Positions 8,816 to 16,164 of a stretch of DNA of 33,856 nt are shown here, in pieces. The translations under genes and the position numbers were made by a program. Origin of the DNA: Tannerellaceae bacterium (GTDB lineage: Bacteria; Bacteroidota; Bacteroidia; Bacteroidales; Tannerellaceae); assembly GCA_031264865.1 (NCBI GenBank), contig JAISDJ010000164.1:1-33856 (forward strand), written 5' to 3'. The notes beneath the pieces are model-generated. The model did not search any database. It was given only the letters and a program-made list of their open reading frames with translations, and was not told the DNA's origin. Each line of letters opens with the position of its first letter. The stretch's first letter is position 1.

Positions 8816-10288
8816 CTAAAAGAGGGATATCAAAAGTTTTTCCAGATTCTGTATCATAAAACGGTTCTCCCCCGAATAATTGTTTACAAATACGGCAACA
8901 GCATACTGTTTTCCGTTTTTGGTTATGTATCCTGCAAAACTTCTTACGCCGCTCATCCCCCCGCTTTTCAGTAAAGCCTTTCCTTGCAATGAAGAGCCTT
9001 TCAGGAAATTGGCCACCGAACCCTCCAAACCAGCTTTAGGCAAGGAGGCAAGAAAGGCGTCCGATTGGTTGGATTTATTCCCCATGTAGCATAATAAATC
9101 GCAAATAAATGAAGCCGTTACTTTATCGGCAGCAGCCAGCCCGCAACCGTCATGCATCTGGAGGGAAGAGACGTCTAATCCCTTTTCATGCCAATACGCT
9201 TTAACCACTTCGATCCCTTTCCCCATAGAAGAAATAACCTCCCCCGGTTTGGTTTTATATCGTAAACCCATCGTTTTCAATAAGGCGTCTGCAAATAGAT
9301 TATGACTCCGTTCGTTGATAATTCGTACAATTTCACGAAGGGTGGGAGAGTAGGTGGTAACAATCGTCTTCCGTTTACGTTTTGTCCATTTGTTTTCTTC
9401 CGATAAAATACGATAACAAGTAGGGATACCCTCAATGGTAATCCCTTTTGCCCGTAAGCAATCAGATGTATATTGAGCCAGAAACAACGCAGGATCGGGA
9501 ATATCTCCTTGTATAAGAAAATGCTCCTTATTGGCAGGGATAACGCCATATAAGTAACGATCATTTACAAAAGGCGCCCCCACAATATAACAACTATCCG
9601 TTTTTACGGCGGCAGCTTTCAAATAATTATGAAAGCGAATTGCCGGCATAACGGGGTCTGTCTCTATGATTTTCGGCGTGCTGCCTGTAGTTCCTGTATT
9701 CAAATAAAGTTTGTATAGATTATCAAACACTGAAATTCCATAGCTGCCGGCGCCATAATGACTACCCATATCTTCATGTACCCACTTCATGGGAATACCT
9801 TCGATGTCGAAAATGCTTTCGTCGGCAATAACAGAGCCTGTAATCTTTTTAATACCAGCCTTTGTTATGGCTTGTATCCACTGAGGCATGAATGTGTTTT
9901 GGCTAGGCGTATACCCGTTTCGATTCTCTACAAAATGAGAAGAACCTAATGTAGGGTCGCCGCTTCCTTTAATATATAAATTACCTTTCAGTGTCCCGTT
10001 CACGATTTCGCCGTCATATTCCAAGGAGGTCTTATATCTGTAATCTTCCCCCAATAGTTCAAGAGCGGTAGCCGACGTTACTAGTTTTAAAACGGAAGCT
10101 GGCGTCAATTCGCGATCAACATCATACGCATAAAGCACTTCACCGCTTTTCACCTCCTTAACCATAAAAGAAAAAGAGGCCCCTTTCATCGTCCTAAGCT
10201 TCAACAATTGTTTGACAGATTGATTTTGTGCAGTCAACATCGGCAAGAAGCAAAAACATAGAAACAGTATAGCTAATTTAGTACGCAT
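8816..10288 (-). CDS. dacB: D-alanyl-D-alanine carboxypeptidase/endopeptidase (PBP4, family S13)
   Basis: Periplasmic penicillin-binding protein that trims or cuts peptide cross-links of peptidoglycan. A signal peptide covers residues 1-20 (MRTKLAILFLCFCFLPMLTA). The three active-site motifs are present: SxxK as Ser65-Val-Leu-Lys68 in TPASVLKLVTSA, SxN in ERSHNLFAD, and KSG in LLKSGGMSGV (the KTG-box equivalent). The large insert between the first two motifs and the total of 490 residues agree with the S13 family. The segment GDPTLGSSHF is typical of Bacteroidetes members. The gene is alone on the minus strand between two plus-strand units; its 3' end meets the LytTR gene, and its 5' end faces the tRNA-Lys gene across 283 bases. 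No convincing promoter box was seen upstream. Confidence 0.93.
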   Translation of the reverse strand: MRTKLAILFLCFCFLPMLTAQNQSVKQLLKLRTMKGASFSFMVKEVKSGEVLYAYDVDRELTPASVLKLVTSATALELLGEDYRYKTSLEYDGEIVNGTLKGNLYIKGSGDPTLGSSHFVENRNGYTPSQNTFMPQWIQAITKAGIKKITGSVIADESIFDIEGIPMKWVHEDMGSHYGAGSYGISVFDNLYKLYLNTGTTGSTPKIIETDPVMPAIRFHNYLKAAAVKTDSCYIVGAPFVNDRYLYGVIPANKEHFLIQGDIPDPALFLAQYTSDCLRAKGITIEGIPTCYRILSEENKWTKRKRKTIVTTYSPTLREIVRIINERSHNLFADALLKTMGLRYKTKPGEVISSMGKGIEVVKAYWHEKGLDVSSLQMHDGCGLAAADKVTASFICDLLCYMGNKSNQSDAFLASLPKAGLEGSVANFLKGSSLQGKALLKSGGMSGVRSFAGYITKNGKQYAVAVFVNNYSGENRFMIQNLEKLLISLF

Positions 10289-10419
10289 GACAAACGTTTA
10301 TTCTATTCTGATTTAGAGAATCTTTATAAGAAGCGAAGATAAAAACTTTTGAGAGATAAGCCACCGCTCCAAGCTAATTGAAAAGAAAAAAGATTATTAT
10401 TGCCCTATTTCTCAAGAGG

Positions 10420-10457
10420 TGCCGACCTGTTTTCAAAAAGGTTGGCATGAAATTTTC
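10420..10457 (+). repeat. Dispersed hairpin, copy B
   Basis: TGCCGACCT (10420-10428) pairs with AGGTTGGCA (10439-10447), one G:T pair apart from perfect, and the flank TGAAATTTTC follows. Copy B lies between the divergent peptidase and tRNA genes, so it is not at the 3' end of any gene visible here. The hairpin and flank match copies A (901-940) and C (23648-23685). The rest of the 10289-10511 gap shows only A/T-rich sequence. Confidence 0.65.
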
Positions 10458-10511
10458 AACACGATAAATTGTATTTTTCATGCGTTTATCCTGAAAAAAC
10501 GTTCACAGGTA

Positions 10512-10541
10512 TTGTATATTTAAAATTTCGTCTTACCTTTG
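10512..10541 (+). promoter_or_regulatory. Promoter of the tRNA-Lys gene
   Basis: TTG at 10512-10514, a 19-base spacer, then TACCTTTG at 10534-10541, a full match to the TAnnTTTG box. The mature tRNA begins 31 bases after this box. Confidence 0.7.
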
Positions 10542-10571
10542 CACCCGCGTTCACTATTAAACGCACAGGCA

Positions 10572-10644
10572 GATTTGCTAGCTCAGCAGGTAGAGCACAT
10601 CCCTTTTAAGGATGGGGTCCTGGGTTCGAACCCCAGGCAGATCA
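10572..10644 (+). tRNA. tRNA-Lys (anticodon TTT)
   Basis: A full cloverleaf can be drawn. Acceptor GATTTGC (10572-10578) pairs with GCAGATC (10637-10643) with one G:T pair. The D arm is GCTC/GAGC (10581-10584 and 10593-10596). The anticodon stem CATCC/GGATG (10598-10602 and 10610-10614) encloses loop CTTTTAA with anticodon TTT at 10605-10607. The variable loop is 10615-10619, the T stem is CTGGG/CCCAG with loop TTCGAAC (10625-10631), and the discriminator base is A10644. CCA is not encoded; the next bases are CTA. The gene marks the left edge of the A/T-rich accessory stretch. Confidence 0.95.
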
Positions 10645-10679
10645 CTAAAAGAATTCAAGGAAAAGGAATTCAACGTAGA

Positions 10680-10706
10680 TCCCTGATATCCATTCGATGT
10701 CAGGGA
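10680..10706 (+). terminator. Possible terminator after tRNA-Lys
   Basis: TCCCTGA (10680-10686) and TCAGGGA (10700-10706) form a 7-bp stem, which can extend by two more pairs around the loop, followed by TTTA. The T tract is short, so this is a modest call. Confidence 0.45.
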
Positions 10707-10787
10707 TTTACGGTTGATCAATGAAATCAGGCTAAAGAATGCGTTGAAGGTTACGGACGCATGGTAGAGGAATAAATCAGACTCTCA

Positions 10788-10817
10788 TTTGGTAGAGGAA
10801 AGAATATATTATTTTTG
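10788..10817 (+). promoter_or_regulatory. Promoter of the two-gene phosphoesterase operon, with direct repeats
   Basis: TTTG at 10788-10791, an 18-base spacer, then TATTTTTG at 10810-10817. The expected start near 10824 would give a leader of about 67 bases before the ATG at 10891. The 10-base sequence GGTAGAGGAA occurs at 10763-10772 and again at 10791-10800, 28 bases apart, with the second copy abutting the -33 box. That position suits a regulator site, but the role is inferred. Confidence 0.6.
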
Positions 10818-10890
10818 CACTAACTAATAGCTAACAATCGTAATAGATAATAAAAATATCTTTTGTGGGAGAAGCCTTGAACAGAACATT

Positions 10891-13800
10891 ATGGGAAACA
10901 ATTACTTTATTGAAGATACAGCTCTTCTGATAGGGTTGATATCTATGCCTGACAATAAAAAATCCGAATCGTTTTTTAATGATAAAATTAAAGAACATTT
11001 GTCTGATAACTATAAGAAAGGCAGAAACGATTATAATATTAATAACCGTTCTGGTGAGACTGTAGATGATTTGTTGTATAACCCAATAGGTTTTAAAACA
11101 TTTGGTGATTACGACTTGGCTGTATTTTCACTCATTGATGATATATCTTATCCACATAGAATTTTTCACTCGCACAAAAGTCTGATGGAACCTGAGAATT
11201 CAGGAAATAAAGAATCCTCAAATGACAGCTATGACTACCAGGTTATAACTTGTATCAATACCTACAAAGGGAAAGATGCATACGAAGGTCCCCAAAAGCA
11301 TAAATTGAGCGATTTATTCAACCCTCCTTCCAAGAAATTTGACAAATACCCATACCTAAGTATCTCGAAAGCCAAGATAACAAATTATTTCTTAATGGGT
11401 AATGGCATAATTTTTAGTGATTTAGTTAAAAATAAATTATATGCTTTATGTGAAGAATATAATAAAGGGGAAGAAAAGCCAATAGAAATAATAGTTCTCG
11501 ATAGCTTAGGCAGTGAAGAATTGGTGATTGTTTCGTTCTCAAAAAATCTCTCATCTCTTATTCAGTTTGTCCACGAGGCTAGATGCCTACAATTGGAATC
11601 TCTCAGAACGGTTAATGAAGATCAATATAACGAAATCATTAGCAATAAACTGGATATATTCTCCTTGGACGAAAAAATAAACTGGAAAGAAACACATGTT
11701 TTCTCTGCAATGAACTCCATAGGAGGGTACAGGATTGACCTTGTAGAAAACAAGGTTTCAGAATATGACTTTCTGCCACAATCGTTTTCTGACCCGGACA
11801 ATTCTGTTTATATTGAATTCGTTTGGGATATAAAACCCGGACATGCAAAGAAATTTTATGAGAATCTGCGACAAAAAGGCAGACCTTACAAGTTGAATTT
11901 CGAGGAAGTAGATAGTGATCCTCTGCGTTTGTACAATAGTGCATGGAGATATAAATTACCGGTGCCCGACGAAACAGATCATGTCACAGTTACCGGGTTT
12001 ATCAACCAAATAGAATTCCTAAGAAAATTTGATAGTGAACATAGCCATACGCGACGCCTACGAATGAAAGTCTATTTAAAAAATGAATCAGGCATATTGA
12101 GTTTTTTACAACCAGTAAACGAGTTTGATGAGATTAATCACCCCAAGCCCAAATTATACAAAGGAAGACTTGTGTTCAGCCCATCTATACTCATCGGTTT
12201 GAGAAAAAATTTCAATAAAGCGAATATTTCTAAACTACTTCGGGAAAGGGTGATGAAAATGTATAATAACTACAACAGTTGTATATCAGACCCAATGTAT
12301 TTCTCCAGTTTTACCGATTTGGTTGGCTTTATGATTACTCTTGCTTCTGAATCATTAGACTATTGTAAGGGCGACTATCAATCTTCCATTGATTTTAACG
12401 AATGGATGAATGTTTGCGTAGAAAGTTTTGAACAGGCTTACTTTAATCGGTTTCATCAGAGTACCCGAATAAACGAGATTCCGGAGTTCAATATCGAATG
12501 GAATGGAGGGATTCAACAAATACTTTCATCGCTTGATTGTGCTTTCAAGGAACTTTCCGACAAGACTTACAAAACACATTACTATCAGAAATTTGTATAC
12601 GTATCTGGCTACGAACGGGTCCGTGTGAGTGAAAATACACTAAGAATTAATATGCTATACGTCACTTATCCGGAGTTGTTTGCCACATCTATATATAAAG
12701 AAGTTTTCAATTTTCTAGGACGTGAAAGTTTGAGGAAAGACTATGCCCCAGAGGCATTGACTAAATTTCGAGATCCCAATTACCCATCCTTTCTGAAGGA
12801 ATGTATTGAGAGACAGGCTGGCTATGACATGGGCAATTCAGTTCATAAATTTCTTTTAAGCAAGATAGACCGAGAACATATAAATACATTTATTGCCGAC
12901 TTCCTTTCCTATAATTACGGCTATGCGTGCGACTATGACTTGTTCTCACATTCATATTGGAAACATCTCTTACAAACATCTATGTTTTATGATAGATGCG
13001 GCCAACTGGACCATAAAATGTTTGTTTCATTTCTAACTCGGATGCTGTTTGTCTTTATCATTACCAGTAAAGAAGCAGAAGAAACAGAAGAGGCAGAAGA
13101 GGCAGAAGAAAGTTATGAGATGAAATTTCGCTTTACTCCCGAAAATACAGCTATCAGCGATCTTTGGATGCGTTACTACAACGATGTTCTGATTTTTGTA
13201 AAGTGTTTATGTACCATATTAAGATGGCACAAATTTAAATCTACGTTTTATGACCTCATAAATGTTCTGAAGGAAGAGGAGTTGACGAATGAAAATTTGC
13301 AATTGATGAAAGATAGAATCAACTTATCTCAGAGGAAAAACATCCCTGATGATATTGTAAGTGTTCTGTATGAAGTAAAAATAAAGAAAGATGTTGGATT
13401 AATAATAGAAAAATTTAAGCAGAACCGTATTCACGAATATAAAGATGGCGACAATGCTAGCTATTTTGTGACAAGTCTTTCGAGAGCTTTCCTGAAATAT
13501 ATGTATGAACTGGATATGGAAAATATCACATTAGAAAAGGGTAAGAGCATAAGCCATGTACTCGAAAGAGATGAAGAGGGGAAACCTAAATTAGAGGATA
13601 TGGAAGGGTGCTTTTCTAATATACTTTCAGATCCCCATGGTGGCCTCTTTTGTATAAACAGTAGTATCCAGAAAAAAAGCTTGTCAGCACGTATCGTATA
13701 CTACCGTTCTCTCTATCATTTTTGTATGAAGCGAAAAAATAAAAATATCAGTGAGCTAGCGGACAGAATGGATGATTTACGAGAAAAGATACAATCATGA
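10891..13800 (+). CDS. Large protein of unknown family, partner of the phosphoesterase
   Basis: I do not recognise the family. The 969 residues have no signal peptide and no clear membrane helix, so the protein should be cytoplasmic. Residues 1-240 show two similar alpha/beta units with a hydrophobic strand after an acidic turn (FGDYDLAVFSLIDD at 72-84 and SEELVIVSFSKN at 208-219). Another strand-helix unit lies near 305-400 (VYIEFVWDIKPGHAKKFYE). The 440-720 part is mostly helical; LYVTYPELFATSIYKEVFNF near 589-608 and the later INTFIADFLSYNYG near 665-677 recall the layout of zinc peptidases, but an HExxH motif is absent. A Glu/Ala repeat at 728-739 joins this part to a helical C-terminus. 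The stop overlaps the next start (ATGA), so the two proteins are translationally coupled. The gene is richer in A/T than its neighbours, in line with transfer. A sensor or substrate-recognition role for a conflict system is my guess only. Confidence 0.85.
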   Translation: MGNNYFIEDTALLIGLISMPDNKKSESFFNDKIKEHLSDNYKKGRNDYNINNRSGETVDDLLYNPIGFKTFGDYDLAVFSLIDDISYPHRIFHSHKSLMEPENSGNKESSNDSYDYQVITCINTYKGKDAYEGPQKHKLSDLFNPPSKKFDKYPYLSISKAKITNYFLMGNGIIFSDLVKNKLYALCEEYNKGEEKPIEIIVLDSLGSEELVIVSFSKNLSSLIQFVHEARCLQLESLRTVNEDQYNEIISNKLDIFSLDEKINWKETHVFSAMNSIGGYRIDLVENKVSEYDFLPQSFSDPDNSVYIEFVWDIKPGHAKKFYENLRQKGRPYKLNFEEVDSDPLRLYNSAWRYKLPVPDETDHVTVTGFINQIEFLRKFDSEHSHTRRLRMKVYLKNESGILSFLQPVNEFDEINHPKPKLYKGRLVFSPSILIGLRKNFNKANISKLLRERVMKMYNNYNSCISDPMYFSSFTDLVGFMITLASESLDYCKGDYQSSIDFNEWMNVCVESFEQAYFNRFHQSTRINEIPEFNIEWNGGIQQILSSLDCAFKELSDKTYKTHYYQKFVYVSGYERVRVSENTLRINMLYVTYPELFATSIYKEVFNFLGRESLRKDYAPEALTKFRDPNYPSFLKECIERQAGYDMGNSVHKFLLSKIDREHINTFIADFLSYNYGYACDYDLFSHSYWKHLLQTSMFYDRCGQLDHKMFVSFLTRMLFVFIITSKEAEETEEAEEAEESYEMKFRFTPENTAISDLWMRYYNDVLIFVKCLCTILRWHKFKSTFYDLINVLKEEELTNENLQLMKDRINLSQRKNIPDDIVSVLYEVKIKKDVGLIIEKFKQNRIHEYKDGDNASYFVTSLSRAFLKYMYELDMENITLEKGKSISHVLERDEEGKPKLEDMEGCFSNILSDPHGGLFCINSSIQKKSLSARIVYYRSLYHFCMKRKNKNISELADRMDDLREKIQS
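13072..13107 (+). repeat. Four 9-base tandem units inside the 969-residue gene
   Basis: Four near-identical in-frame 9-base units (pattern GARRCAGAA) encode EAE-ETE-EAE-EAE at residues 728-739. They mark a charged linker between two helical regions, and the repeat unit keeps the frame if copy number changes. Confidence 0.75.
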
Positions 13801-15368
13801 AGAATATAGTTATACTCAGTCTCTCGGATCTTCACATCAGAGGAGGAAATTCCGATCCATTTGATCTTATCTCTTGTAAGTTTAAAGAGTTTATAAAAAC
13901 TAAGTTAAATGATCCCAAGGAAGCTGAGTGGAAGCCGGATTTTTTATGCATAACAGGAGACATAGCTCATAAAGCAAAACCCGAACAATATGAGATAGCG
14001 AAAAATTTTATAAATGAACTATGTAACCTGTGGAAAATCCCAAAAGAAAATGTTTTAATGGCACCTGGTAATCACGATATGTTCTTTAACGTAACACCTG
14101 TTAAACCTCCCCAAATTCATCTAAAAGACGGTGGAGTATCGATAACTTTGCTAGAGGGATATTCTAATTATTGTAATTATCTTGAAAAGTATTTTAACCA
14201 ATTAGAAAAAATTCTACCCAAAAAGAGAGAAACCATTGCAACGTATAAAGAAGAGAATTTCTCGACTATTGTTGAAATATTTGAAAATTATTGTAAATTT
14301 AGGCAGGAATTCATCCAAAGTGCCTCTCTTGATTGCGAATATATCCACTCCGATCTTTTTCGAGAGGCAGAAAAGTTAAAAAACATAATGGGATGTGTCA
14401 AGTTTCCGAAAAGACGCATTGCCTTTATCGAATTTAATAACACATGGAATTCGGTGCCTGAAGACACGCTTTCGTTCCGACGTTTTCAGTTACAATTTGG
14501 TGTCGATATTGTAAAAGATATTGAAAAGAAAATAGACAAGCTCAAAAAAGATAATTATATCATCATATCTCTGTTTCATCATCCTATATACAATCTGAGT
14601 GAGCAGGAGTATCAATCGTCTGGATCCAATCCCTGCGTGTACGATCTTATCATTGAAATGTCTGATATTTGCCTCTCAGGGCACCAACACGGCCCCAAAG
14701 CCAAAAAACCGGATCGCCTTGCCAACAAGACACAATATTTTCTGAATGGTGCTTTTAATGATAAAAACGAATATGCGAACGATTGCTCAGCTTCTTTATT
14801 AAGGATAAATCGTGTTGAGAATACCGTAGAAGAAAGATATATAACTCAGGATTCTGACCAAAAATGGTGTTTAGGCGTAGTAGATTCCAATATTTATCCG
14901 TTATGTCGTCGTATTAAGAGTCACAAGGACCGAGAAGATGAATTATCTTCTACTGAGGTTTCTCATAAGTTACATAATCAGGATAATATATTATTCAATA
15001 ACATAGTTACCTCCTATTTTGGAGAGCGTTTTAATTTGATTAATTCTGATGAAGGTAAAAATGAAGGTGTTTCTGTTAGAAAGCTACAATATGGTGACGA
15101 AAACGAGCTTGTAGGAACTATCTTATTTGTCGAATTGAGCTCATATTCCAAGAAGCAGATTATTTTGATCAAAAAAGTTATTGAGCATGATGGGACCATT
15201 CCTATTCCGATCGGTGTATATGCTGACCAAAATATTCGTAGGACTGAATTCGGGGATAAAAATGAAGAAAATTCGCCCCCGGAGTACAATCGTTTAGCCG
15301 AAGAACTGAATACCCATATCCTCAAAGGAGAGGTGCTTCTTTTCTTAGTGAAAACAAATATTGTTTAA
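13797..15368 (+). CDS. Calcineurin-like metallophosphoesterase with extra C-terminal domain
   Basis: Two-metal phosphoesterase; possible substrates include nucleic acid, nucleotides or phosphoproteins, and the sequence does not decide. All metal-binding motifs are present: Asp11 and His13 in SDLHIRGG, Asp55 in ITGDIAH, Asn92-His93 in APGNHDMF, His261/His262 in LFHHPIYN, and GHQH at 295-298. Between GNHD and the strand RIAFIEFNNTW (about 207-217) there is a helical insert of roughly 105 residues, longer than in small family members. After the catalytic core (to about 345), a linker leads to an alpha/beta domain at about 395-523, including VGTILFVELSSYSKKQ and GEVLLFLVKT, that I cannot assign. 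There is no signal peptide. The 4-base overlap with the 969-residue gene implies coupled translation and a shared task. Phosphoesterases of this fold with C-terminal extensions have been proposed as parts of prokaryotic conflict systems; membership here is inferred. Confidence 0.92.
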   Translation: MKNIVILSLSDLHIRGGNSDPFDLISCKFKEFIKTKLNDPKEAEWKPDFLCITGDIAHKAKPEQYEIAKNFINELCNLWKIPKENVLMAPGNHDMFFNVTPVKPPQIHLKDGGVSITLLEGYSNYCNYLEKYFNQLEKILPKKRETIATYKEENFSTIVEIFENYCKFRQEFIQSASLDCEYIHSDLFREAEKLKNIMGCVKFPKRRIAFIEFNNTWNSVPEDTLSFRRFQLQFGVDIVKDIEKKIDKLKKDNYIIISLFHHPIYNLSEQEYQSSGSNPCVYDLIIEMSDICLSGHQHGPKAKKPDRLANKTQYFLNGAFNDKNEYANDCSASLLRINRVENTVEERYITQDSDQKWCLGVVDSNIYPLCRRIKSHKDREDELSSTEVSHKLHNQDNILFNNIVTSYFGERFNLINSDEGKNEGVSVRKLQYGDENELVGTILFVELSSYSKKQIILIKKVIEHDGTIPIPIGVYADQNIRRTEFGDKNEENSPPEYNRLAEELNTHILKGEVLLFLVKTNIV

Positions 15369-15440
15369 GCGATTTGGACAAGTCACTACAGGCCAATTTC
15401 GGGTAAGTGGGTAGTTTTCATAAAAAAAGCACTTTAGATA

Positions 15441-15471
15441 TTTGATATTCTTGTAATTAGTTTTATATTTG
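15441..15471 (+). promoter_or_regulatory. Consensus promoter of the 70-residue ORF
   Basis: TTTG at 15441-15444, a 19-base spacer and TATATTTG at 15464-15471, a perfect match to the Bacteroides consensus. It lies 50 bases before the ATG at 15522, so the small gene is likely transcribed separately from the phosphoesterase pair. Confidence 0.7.
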
Positions 15472-15521
15472 CTTCGCACTTTACATATATTGACAGATCC
15501 TATAGATAAATTAAAGTTGTT

Positions 15522-15734
15522 ATGGCTTACACAATTAAAGAACTTTTGGAAATATTGCATCCTGAAATGGATGCAGAGGGAATTTCCGATTTAATGGAGG
15601 GAATGAGTGAATCACTTTTGAATTCAGATTTGAGTAGTTCTAATTATGAGGAAGTAAAGGCTGCTGTCGACGCATCTTTGAAAGAATTGCCGGCAGAGCG
15701 TTCTACCGAGGTTTGCTACTTCATACATATTTAA
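15522..15734 (+). CDS. Small acidic protein of unknown function, 70 residues
   Basis: No family recognised. The product is acidic (many Asp/Glu, few Lys/Arg), probably helical, cytoplasmic and without a signal peptide; it begins MAYTIKELLEILHPEMD. A good Bacteroides promoter 50 bases upstream supports real expression. The C-terminal residues CYFIHI break the helical, charged pattern and may be a frameshifted end, so the gene could be a shortened form of a longer ancestor. It lies between the phosphoesterase gene and a Fic-like remnant in the A/T-rich accessory stretch. It could be a third component of the phosphoesterase system or unrelated; I have no evidence for either. Confidence 0.6.
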   Translation: MAYTIKELLEILHPEMDAEGISDLMEGMSESLLNSDLSSSNYEEVKAAVDASLKELPAERSTEVCYFIHI

Positions 15735-15843
15735 AATTTATTGTATCTTTTATGTCGTAATGAATTGTTAAATACCATTCTTCCGACGGGTGAAGGAGTG
15801 TTTTCGGCCATTCCCCTTTTGCTTTACCTAATTTTTCCATATC

Positions 15844-16122
15844 ATGCCGACTCTCTCAATTTGTTATCCCATACTTCGTAAGCTATATAATATGTTTCTA
15901 AGTCTAAATCGTGGGAATTTCTCTGAAATAAAACTGTCGGAGGGTTATATCAAGCAATTGCGCCAGCTTTTACTGAAGTATAGCAATAAGGATGAACGAC
16001 ATCGTGGCGGATATAAACATTTGCCCAATAAGGTAGTTGCAACTTATCCGACAGGCAAGAAAAAGACGATTTTTGCCATCACTAAACCGGCTTATGTAAT
16101 TAACGACGAAAAACAATTATAA
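15844..16122 (+). pseudogene. Probable remnant of a Fic-family protein
   Basis: The 92-residue frame contains SEGYIKQLRQLLLKYSNKD, then ERHRGGYKHLPNKVVA, which I recognise from the N-terminal half of Fic (AMP-transferase) domains in Bacteroidetes, where a similar YIKQLH...KDERHRGxYK...NxV block precedes the catalytic loop. The catalytic HPFxxGNGRxxR motif is absent and the frame ends soon after the block (KPAYVINDEKQL). An in-frame stop at 15829 blocks extension upstream. I therefore read it as a decayed piece and not a working gene. An alternative is a small stand-alone protein. Family assignment is from memory of the motif and is not checked. The gap at 15735-15843 contains nothing I can name. 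Confidence 0.45.
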
Positions 16123-16127
16123 CTGAT

Positions 16128-16161
16128 GGTAGGCTATCCAAATCAAGAGCCTGCCGTTTTT
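16128..16161 (+). terminator. Rho-independent terminator between convergent genes
   Basis: GGTAGGCT (16128-16135) pairs with AGCCTGCC (16148-16155), with one G:T pair, followed by GTTTTT. It acts for plus-strand transcripts; on the minus strand the tail is not T-rich, so it may not stop the pump operon. Confidence 0.65.
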
Positions 16162-16164
16162 CAT

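Noticed and set aside
10539-10724. A 61-residue frame over the tRNA-Lys gene
   Set aside because: A complete tRNA cloverleaf occupies most of it, and the protein has no other support.
10645-16164. Integrase, transposase or attachment-site repeat in the accessory stretch
   Set aside because: None was found by eye; no recombinase motif and no second copy of the tRNA 3' end is visible in the window.
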